Assembly: GCA_035260545.1 (NCBI GenBank)
Contig: DATFUZ010000016.1
Location: forward strand, 1 to 19,935
Origin: DATDDB01 sp035260545
GTDB taxonomy: Bacteria; Pseudomonadota; Gammaproteobacteria; Burkholderiales; Gallionellaceae
Length of the DNA stretch: 19,935 bases
Reading direction: 5' to 3'
Positions 14,483 to 19,935 of this stretch are shown here, piece after piece. Position 1 is the first letter of the stretch. Every line of letters begins with the position of its first letter. The notes beneath the pieces were generated by a model that was given only the letters and a program-made list of their open reading frames with translations, did no database searches and was not told the DNA's origin. The position numbers and the translations under genes are program-made.

Positions 14483-14923
14483 ATGCCGAATCAACTGCTC
14501 CTCGACCGCAGACGCGGCGGCGGCTTTACCCTCATCGAGATCCTGGTGGTGGTCACGATCATTGGCATTCTTGCGGTGCTGATCGTCCCCAAGGTGATGA
14601 ACCGCCCGGACGAGGCGCGCGTTGTCGCGGCGCGGCATGGCATCAGCGCGATCATGCTGGCGCTCAGGATGTACAAGATGGACAACATGCGCTACCCCAC
14701 CACCGAGCAGGGGCTGCAGGCGCTGGTGACCAAGCCCACCATTCCCCCGATTCCGCCCAACTGGAAGGGCTACCTCGATAACCTGCCCATGGACCCCTGG
14801 GGCCATCCCTATCAGTACCTGCAGCCCGGGCTGCATGGCGACGTGGACGTGTTCAGCTACGGCGCGGATGGCGTGCCCGGCGGCGAAGAAAACGATGCGG
14901 ACATCGGATCGTGGCAGCAGTAG
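14483..14923 (+). CDS. gspG: T2SS major pseudopilin GspG (146 aa)
   Basis: The ATG at 14483 has GGAGG (14472-14476) six bases upstream; an earlier in-frame ATG at 14387 adds a non-leader sequence. The prepilin leader is cut after G14 (RRRGGG before FTLIE), leaving F15 at +1 and E19 at +5, needed for assembly. A hydrophobic helix follows (15-37). The body has the GspG pattern YPTTEQGLQALV (71-82), DPWGHPY (104-110), and a C-terminal loop with FSYGADG and ENDADIGSW that forms the calcium site in the family. GspG polymerises into the periplasmic pseudopilus. It is the first gene of the rightward arm. The prepilin peptidase GspO needed to process it is not encoded in this window. Confidence 0.97.
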   Translation: MPNQLLLDRRRGGGFTLIEILVVVTIIGILAVLIVPKVMNRPDEARVVAARHGISAIMLALRMYKMDNMRYPTTEQGLQALVTKPTIPPIPPNWKGYLDNLPMDPWGHPYQYLQPGLHGDVDVFSYGADGVPGGEENDADIGSWQQ

Positions 14924-15428
14924 ACATTTCCGGCCGGAGTCCCTGCGCGGTTTTACGCTGATCGAACTGCTGGTAGTGCTGGTGGTCATGGGAATCGCGC
15001 TCGGACTGGTCTCCGTCCGGCTGATGCCGGATGACGCCAGCCGCTTGCGCGAGACCGGAGAACAGCTCGCACTGCTGCTGGAAAATGCCGAACTGCAGGC
15101 GCGCAGCAGCGGCGTGCCGATGGCGTGGGTGGGCAAACGCGACGAATACATGTTCTACCAGCGCAACCGGCAGGGGCTGTGGGAGCCGGTGGAAACCGGG
15201 CCGTTCCGGCGCCGCGCGCTGCAAGTGGGCGTTTCCATCGTCGCCGTCGAACTGGACGGCAAACCCGTCGAACTGGGGTCGCGCGTGCCGCTCTCCGCCA
15301 CCTCGTTCACCTCGCCATTCAACATCAAGCTGGGCGCGGGCACGTCCGCACTCTATGTCGTTGGCAATGGCGTCGGGAGGGTGACGGTGCTCATGGACAG
15401 GAATGCCAATGCGATCATGGCACATTGA
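14895..15428 (+). CDS. gspH: T2SS minor pseudopilin GspH (177 aa)
   Basis: The ATG at 14895 is the nearest in-frame start that leaves a leader of plausible length; it overlaps gspG by 29 bases and has only a weak purine-rich SD. Cleavage after G19 (SLRG before FTLIELLVVLVVMG) leaves a type IV pilin-like helix with Glu at +5. The remaining approximately 140 residues are beta-rich (EYMFYQRN, WEPVETGPF, VSIVAVELDG, TSALYVVGNGVGRVTVLMD), matching the GspH/FimT C-terminal domain. GspH is a low-abundance pseudopilin near the tip that joins GspI-J-K to the GspG shaft. The start is less certain than the identity. Confidence 0.92.
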   Translation: MRTSDRGSSRHFRPESLRGFTLIELLVVLVVMGIALGLVSVRLMPDDASRLRETGEQLALLLENAELQARSSGVPMAWVGKRDEYMFYQRNRQGLWEPVETGPFRRRALQVGVSIVAVELDGKPVELGSRVPLSATSFTSPFNIKLGAGTSALYVVGNGVGRVTVLMDRNANAIMAH

Positions 15429-15804
15429 CGCTGCACGCGGGCGCGGCTTTACCTTGCTGGAGTCGCTTGTGGCGCTGGCCATCCTGGCCATTGCGCTTTC
15501 CGCGGCGCTGCGCGCGGCTGCCGGATCGGCCGACCAGGCGAACGACATGCGCGTCCGCCTGCTTGCCGACTGGGTCGCGCAGAACCGCCTGGCCGCCGAC
15601 ATTGTGCGCAAGGAGTACCCGCAGGCCGGAACGCAGCAGGAAGGGGAGGAAACGCAGGCCGGCGTGCGCTTGCTGTGGCGCGAGGAAGTCAGCGGCACGC
15701 CTAACCCGGCTTTCCGGCGCGTCGAAATCACCGTCTATTCCCCGGACCACCCCAAGCACGCCCTGCGGCGGCTGGTGGGGTTTCTCACCTTGTACAAGCG
15801 CTGA
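15409..15804 (+). CDS. gspI: T2SS minor pseudopilin GspI (131 aa)
   Basis: AGGA (15399-15402) is six bases before the ATG at 15409; an ATG at 15403 is two codons longer and almost overlaps that SD. The gene overlaps the end of gspH. The leader is cleaved after G13 (ARGRG before FTLLESLVALAILAIALSAAL), with Glu at +5. The body has a long helix (ADWVAQNRLAADIV) typical of GspI, then strands (VRLLWREEVSG, FRRVEITVYS). GspI nucleates the tip complex with GspJ and GspK. It ends two bases before gspJ. Confidence 0.93.
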   Translation: MRSWHIDAARGRGFTLLESLVALAILAIALSAALRAAAGSADQANDMRVRLLADWVAQNRLAADIVRKEYPQAGTQQEGEETQAGVRLLWREEVSGTPNPAFRRVEITVYSPDHPKHALRRLVGFLTLYKR

Positions 15805-15806
15805 TC

Positions 15807-16409
15807 ATGGCACGCGCCCGTAGCCGCGGATTCACCCTGGTGGAAGTGCTGGTCGCCCTGTTCGTGCTGACCATCATCTCGGTCGCGGCGTTTCGCGGGC
15901 TTGGCGCCGTGATGAACGCGCGCGATGCGGTCACCCAGGAAACGCGCAAATGGCAGGGCCTGATGTTCCTGTTTTCCCGGATGGAACTGGATATTGCGCT
16001 GGCCATCCCCCGTCCCGTGCGCAACCCGGCCGGACAGACCGAGCCGGAATGGATAGGACGCGAGGCGCCGCTTACGCCCGATGACGCGCAGTTGATACTG
16101 ACCCGCGCGGGTGCGCAGGATGTGGAGGGCGCTCAGGCCGGCCCGCAGCGCGTCGGCTATCGCCTGGACCAGGGCACCCTTTACCTGCTGCGCTGGGAGG
16201 CCCTGGATCAGCCGCCTGACGCCGAGCCCGTGCGCTACGCCTTGCTCCACAACGTCAGCGCGTTTCACCTGCGCTATCTGGACGCGGACGGGGCGTGGAG
16301 CGAGCAGTGGCCGCTGCCCGGACGCACGGGCGGGATACCTGCGGCGGTCGAGGTCAGCATCACACTGGAGGGGGAGCAGCCCATCACCCGGCTGTTCCTG
16401 ACCCGATGA
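15807..16409 (+). CDS. gspJ: T2SS minor pseudopilin GspJ (200 aa)
   Basis: The leader MARARSRG is cut before FTLVEVLVALFVLTIISVAAF, giving Glu at +5. The length of 200 residues fits the family. The body includes the helix GLMFLFSRMELDIALAIPRPV typical of GspJ, then a beta-rich domain (LILTRAG, GYRLDQGTLYLLRWEALD, AFHLRYLDADGAW). GspJ sits at the pseudopilus tip with GspI and GspK. The start is two bases past the gspI stop with no clear SD, so translation is probably coupled. Confidence 0.94.
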   Translation: MARARSRGFTLVEVLVALFVLTIISVAAFRGLGAVMNARDAVTQETRKWQGLMFLFSRMELDIALAIPRPVRNPAGQTEPEWIGREAPLTPDDAQLILTRAGAQDVEGAQAGPQRVGYRLDQGTLYLLRWEALDQPPDAEPVRYALLHNVSAFHLRYLDADGAWSEQWPLPGRTGGIPAAVEVSITLEGEQPITRLFLTR

Positions 16410-17347
16410 TGCGCGCGCGCCGGCTACGGATGTCGATGCGGCCGCGCCAGCGCGGCGCGGCGGTCATCCTCGCGATGCTGGTCGTGCTGATCGCGTCGCT
16501 GCTGGCGACGTACATGGCGGAACAGCAGGATCTGTGGCAGCAGCAGGTCGAAGCCCAGTTCAACTGGGGCCAGGCGCGCCAGGTGGGCAACGCCGCCATC
16601 GACTGGGCGCGTGCGGTGCTGGCTGACGATGCAATGACGGCCAGCTACGATTACCCGGGGGAGCTGTGGACCAAGCGGCTGCCTGCGGCCACGGTGGATG
16701 AGGGCGAGATCGTGGGCTACATCGAGGATCAGCAGGGGCGCTTCAACCTGAATAACCTGGTGCAGAACGGCGTCGCCAGCCCGCCGGACGTGGCACGCTT
16801 TCAGCGCCTGCTGGCGCTTATCGGCCTGCCGACCGATCTGGTCTATCCCCTGGTGGACTGGATGGACACGGACTGCGCGCCGGAAAACCCCGGCGGCGCG
16901 GAGGATGCCTATTATCTTGCGCTGCCGCATCCCTATCGCACTGCCAACCGCCCGCTGGTAGAGGTGGATGAACTGCTGCTGGTGAAGGGATACGATGCGG
17001 CCACGGTGCAGCGCCTGCGGCCGTATGTTTCGGTGTTGCCCGAGCCGACGCCGATCAATGTAAACTTCGCACAGCCGGAGGTGCTGTCTGCGATGATAGA
17101 CGGATTGCCGCTTTCCATGGCCAGGCAACTGGTGCAGGAGCGCGCGAGCCGCCCGTTCGCGAGCGTGGCCGACTTCAACAGCCGCCTGCCCGCGCACCTG
17201 CAGGCGGTGGAGGGCGTGGCCACGGTGAGCACCCAGTATTTCATGGTGACCGGGAATGCCACGTTCGGCCGTTCGCAGGTCGTTATGGAAGCGCTGCTGT
17301 CGCGCACCGGCACGCAATCGAAGGTGATTTGGCAGACGATAAAATGA
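16406..17347 (+). CDS. gspK: T2SS minor pseudopilin GspK (313 aa)
   Basis: The ATG at 16406 overlaps the gspJ stop as ATGA; ATGs at 16409, 16430 and 16436 are alternatives, and none has an SD. The leader ends RPRQRG, cut before AAVILAMLVVLIASLLA. Position +5 is Leu, not Glu, which is characteristic of GspK as the tip cap. The body is large for a pseudopilin, as expected: NLNNLVQNG, a helical insertion with LVYPLVDWMDTD, an Asn/Pro-rich loop (ENPGGAEDAYY), PINVNFAQPEVL and a final ADFNSRLP region. GspK caps the pseudopilus and limits its length. The stop overlaps the gspL start. Confidence 0.95.
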   Translation: MMRARRLRMSMRPRQRGAAVILAMLVVLIASLLATYMAEQQDLWQQQVEAQFNWGQARQVGNAAIDWARAVLADDAMTASYDYPGELWTKRLPAATVDEGEIVGYIEDQQGRFNLNNLVQNGVASPPDVARFQRLLALIGLPTDLVYPLVDWMDTDCAPENPGGAEDAYYLALPHPYRTANRPLVEVDELLLVKGYDAATVQRLRPYVSVLPEPTPINVNFAQPEVLSAMIDGLPLSMARQLVQERASRPFASVADFNSRLPAHLQAVEGVATVSTQYFMVTGNATFGRSQVVMEALLSRTGTQSKVIWQTIK

Positions 17348-18573
17348 GCGTATTGCGCATCTACTTTCCGTCCCGGTGGCACGACAGCACGTCGGCCTGC
17401 CCCTGGGCGCTGTGCGGCGAGTCGGGCGCGGTGCTGCAATCCGGCACGGGAACGCTCGCCGCGATGCCCAAGGCCGGGCAGTACGTGGGCATCCTTGCGG
17501 CGGACCGCGTGCTGCTCGTTTCCGCCAAGGCCCCGGCCGGCGCGCGGCGGCAGTGGCAAACCGCGCTGCCGTATCTCATCGAGGGGCGCAGCCTGCCCGA
17601 TCCGGAAGAGAATCATGTAGTCCTGGCCAGCGCGCCCACCGGCGGGCGGGCCTCCCTGGCCATCGTCGACAAGGCATGGCTGAAACGCGTCACCGAGGCT
17701 TGCCGCACCGCCGGTGTGCCGCTGCGCTATGCGCTGTCCGAAGTGCTGCTCCTGCCGCGCACGGTGTCCGGATGGACGGTAGCGTGGGATGGCCAGGGCG
17801 GCTTCGTGCGCACCGGCGGCAGTGCCGGCATGGCACTGGATGCGGGCAGCGCCGAAGCGCTCCCGGGCGTCCTGCGCCTGCTGCTCGGCAACCCCGAAAC
17901 CCCGCGCCCGGATGCGATCACGGTGTGCCCGATGCCGGACGCGTCGGGCGCGCCAGCCGGCATGCCGCGCTGGGACGGGGTGCCGGTTCCGCTCACGCAA
18001 GGCGATCCGTGGGACTGGCGGCGGGCGCCGTTGCACAACTTCGGCGGCAACCTGCTGGTCGGCGCGCTTGCGCCGCCATCGCGCCCGCTGGAGTGGTGGC
18101 CCAAGCTGCGTCCCGCGGTGGCCATCGTCCTGTTGCTCCTGTTCGTCGAGATGCTGGGCACCAACCTGGAGTGGGCCATGCTGGCGCGCCAGCGGGCGGA
18201 ACTGCAGGAACAGATGGCCGCTTCGTTTCGCCGGGCTTTCGGCCGCGAAGCCGCGCTGGTCAACGCGCCGCTGCAAATGCAGCGCGACATGGCGGAACTC
18301 AGGCACGCAAAGGGCGTGCCGGACCGCGGCGACTTCCTCACGCTGATGGATCTTGCCGCGCGGCCGCTGGCCGGTTTGCCCGCGGGCAGTGTGCGCGAAT
18401 TCTATTTCGAGAACGGCAAGCTGGAAGTGCTGGTCAACGCCAATACGCTGCCGGAACTGGAGAGGCTGCAGCAATCGCTGCGTGATGCCGGGCTGGATGT
18501 GCGCGCGGAAACCAAGGCGGCCGGAAACCGCTTCAGTTCGCTCCTGCGCATCCGTCCCCTGGGGGCCATATGA
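17344..18573 (+). CDS. gspL: T2SS inner-membrane protein GspL (409 aa)
   Basis: The ATG at 17344 overlaps the gspK stop as ATGA; a TTG five codons earlier is in frame but less likely. The cytoplasmic part (about 1-250) has the GspL pattern LPYLIEGRSLPDPEENHVVL (76-95), the actin-like domain that binds the N-terminus of GspE. One membrane segment lies about 257-275 (AVAIVLLLLFVEMLG). A helix then leads to a small periplasmic ferredoxin-like domain (about 340-409) that pairs with GspM. GspL ties the cytosolic ATPase to the inner-membrane platform. The stop overlaps the gspM start by four bases. Confidence 0.94.
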   Translation: MSVLRIYFPSRWHDSTSACPWALCGESGAVLQSGTGTLAAMPKAGQYVGILAADRVLLVSAKAPAGARRQWQTALPYLIEGRSLPDPEENHVVLASAPTGGRASLAIVDKAWLKRVTEACRTAGVPLRYALSEVLLLPRTVSGWTVAWDGQGGFVRTGGSAGMALDAGSAEALPGVLRLLLGNPETPRPDAITVCPMPDASGAPAGMPRWDGVPVPLTQGDPWDWRRAPLHNFGGNLLVGALAPPSRPLEWWPKLRPAVAIVLLLLFVEMLGTNLEWAMLARQRAELQEQMAASFRRAFGREAALVNAPLQMQRDMAELRHAKGVPDRGDFLTLMDLAARPLAGLPAGSVREFYFENGKLEVLVNANTLPELERLQQSLRDAGLDVRAETKAAGNRFSSLLRIRPLGAI

Positions 18574-19088
18574 ACCTGAAACCCATCTGGCAGCGCTTCC
18601 GGAAACGCGCATGGGACGGCAGGTCCGCGCAGGACCGCAGGGTGCTTGCGGCCGCCGCCGCCGTACTCGCGCCCGCGCTGGCTTATTTCGTGCTGTGGCA
18701 GCCGGGACACGCCGCGGTCGCGCGGCTCAAGGCGCAGTTGCCGGAGATGCGCACCCAGGCGGCAATCATGAAGCGCGACGCCGTCGAAGCCGAGATCCTG
18801 CGGCAGCAGGCCACGCCGGCCGTGCTCAACCCGACGGCGATGAAGGCGGCCATCGAGCGTTCGGCGGAGACCTTTCAGTTGCGCAGTTCCATCGAATCGC
18901 TGGAAGGCATGGAGCCGAACGGGGTGCGCGTCAGCTTCTCGGCCGTGCCCTATGCGCGCTGGCTGAGCTGGGTGCGTCAGCTGCGGCAGCAACAGCACAT
19001 CCGCGTGAATACGCTGAGCGTGGTCGCGCTGCAAACAGAGGGCATGGTGAAGATCAGTGCCACCTTGGTGAATGGGGTAGATCAGTGA
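18570..19088 (+). CDS. gspM: T2SS inner-membrane protein GspM (172 aa)
   Basis: The start overlaps the gspL stop (ATGA). A basic N-terminus (RFRKRAWDGRSAQDRR) precedes a membrane segment at about 25-43 (VLAAAAAVLAPALAYFVLW). A helical linker rich in Ala/Gln and a small ferredoxin-like domain follow (about 95-172). GspM stabilises GspL in the assembly platform. Length and layout match the family, though sequence is poorly conserved in GspM, so position in the operon carries part of the identification. Confidence 0.92.
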   Translation: MNLKPIWQRFRKRAWDGRSAQDRRVLAAAAAVLAPALAYFVLWQPGHAAVARLKAQLPEMRTQAAIMKRDAVEAEILRQQATPAVLNPTAMKAAIERSAETFQLRSSIESLEGMEPNGVRVSFSAVPYARWLSWVRQLRQQQHIRVNTLSVVALQTEGMVKISATLVNGVDQ

Positions 19089-19104
19089 CGGTGTCTGTGC
19101 AGAA

Positions 19105-19860
19105 ATGAAGCGAAAAAAATACTACGTCGCACTCTTCATCGCCGCGTTCATCGCGGCGCTGGCGATTCAGGCGCCGGCGACGCTGCTGGGCGTGTTGCTG
19201 GCACGCCGCACCGGCGGCAGCCTGGTGCTGGCGCAGCCCACGGGCACGGTGTGGAGCGGGACGGCGACGCCCGTGGTCAACTTGAAGTCGGCGGCGCCCC
19301 TGCGCCTCGGGCGGGTCACATGGGACATTTCGCTGCGCACCCTCTGGCGCGGGGTCATCCTGCTGCGCGTGCGGGAGAACGATGTGCGGCAAAAGCAGCC
19401 AGCCGAAATTCTGCTGAGTCCCAGCCAGGCGGACTTCCGCAATTTTTCGATGGAGCTGCCCGCCGCCGCAATGGGCGGGCTCGATCCGCTGCTGCAGGCC
19501 ATGCACTTTCAGGGCCGTCTCGTCATTTCCGCAAACAGCATCGTCCTCGGACGCGACGGCGCTGTCACCGGAGCCGCGGTTGCGAACTGGGAGATGGCCG
19601 GTTCGGACCTGAGCCCCGTCAATCCCTTCGGCACTTACCGGCTGCGCCTTACCGGCGAAGGCAACAAAGTGGGGATTGTGCTGAGCACGGAATCAGGCTG
19701 TCTGGAGCTGAACGGCCAGGGCGAATGGCGCGCGGGCACGCTTGCGTTCGAGGCCTCGGCGACAGCGACCGGAAAGAGTAAAGGCGCGCTTCGGGACATG
19801 CTGCATCATCTGGGTCCGGAAACCGCGCCCGGCGTATTCTCGTTCCGGCTGAACCGCTAG
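19105..19860 (+). CDS. gspN: T2SS protein GspN (251 aa)
   Basis: The start is 16 bases after the gspM stop, without a strong SD. The N-terminus is basic (MKRKKYY) and is followed by one membrane segment or uncleaved signal (about 7-30). A periplasmic beta-rich region follows with GspN hallmarks: a QPTGTVWSG motif near 44-52, LGRVTWDISLRTLWRG near 68-83, an FQGRL strand, and GQGEW near the end. GspN is an accessory inner-membrane component found in only some T2SS, commonly last in the cluster as here. Its role is poorly defined and it is dispensable in some species. The 75 bases after it hold no recognisable feature. Confidence 0.92.
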   Translation: MKRKKYYVALFIAAFIAALAIQAPATLLGVLLARRTGGSLVLAQPTGTVWSGTATPVVNLKSAAPLRLGRVTWDISLRTLWRGVILLRVRENDVRQKQPAEILLSPSQADFRNFSMELPAAAMGGLDPLLQAMHFQGRLVISANSIVLGRDGAVTGAAVANWEMAGSDLSPVNPFGTYRLRLTGEGNKVGIVLSTESGCLELNGQGEWRAGTLAFEASATATGKSKGALRDMLHHLGPETAPGVFSFRLNR

Positions 19861-19935
19861 CGGATGATGCCCGCGTGCCGAGGCGCCCCAGCCCGCGGAC
19901 TCGCCGGCAGGCAGGGCAGGGGAACTTGATTCAGG

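Noticed and set aside
16933..18612. Minus-strand open frame of 559 codons opposite gspK and gspL
   Set aside because: It covers two genes with clear family patterns and overlapping coupled starts; the frame itself shows no domain.

Overview
The window looks like the chromosome of a Gram-negative proteobacterium, most likely a betaproteobacterium (inference). It is GC-rich, genes are preceded by Shine-Dalgarno (SD) sequences, several products carry Sec or lipoprotein signals, and there are lipid A-modifying outer-membrane enzymes and a near-complete type II secretion system (T2SS). No rRNA, tRNA, CRISPR array, transposase or integrase was recognised.

Layout, left part (1-4642). A possible 3' end of an unknown gene (1-120) is coupled by an ATGA overlap to a small conserved-looking hypothetical gene (117-368). 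After a gene-poor stretch comes a periplasmic Spy/CpxP-type LTxxQ protein (757-1332) with a strong intrinsic terminator. A dihydrofolate reductase/RibD-C family protein (minus, 1509-2153) is divergent from a secreted peroxiredoxin (2403-2969). A PagL-type lipid A deacylase (minus, 3012-3569) is divergent from a small outer-membrane protein (3776-4225) whose C-terminal half resembles PagP. A partly AT-rich 417-bp intergenic region follows, with a REP-like inverted repeat and a possible promoter/operator.

Middle part (4643-8718). Two large lipoproteins with Gly-rich stretches after the lipobox lie in tandem, separated by a terminator. One has a fibronectin type III domain plus an unrecognised C-terminal domain. 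The other has seven internal repeats that suggest a seven-bladed beta-propeller. They are followed by a secreted ferritin-like DUF2202 protein and a 12-bp-stem terminator.

Right part (8719-19860). The T2SS is split into two divergent arms. gspC-D-E-F (inner-membrane linker, secretin, ATPase, platform) run leftward from about 14.33 kb. gspG-H-I-J-K-L-M-N (major and minor pseudopilins, assembly platform, GspN) run rightward from about 14.48 kb. Most neighbouring genes overlap or abut. The prepilin peptidase gspO is not here, so pseudopilin processing must depend on a peptidase encoded elsewhere. The two secreted lipoproteins upstream are plausible, unproven, passengers of this system.
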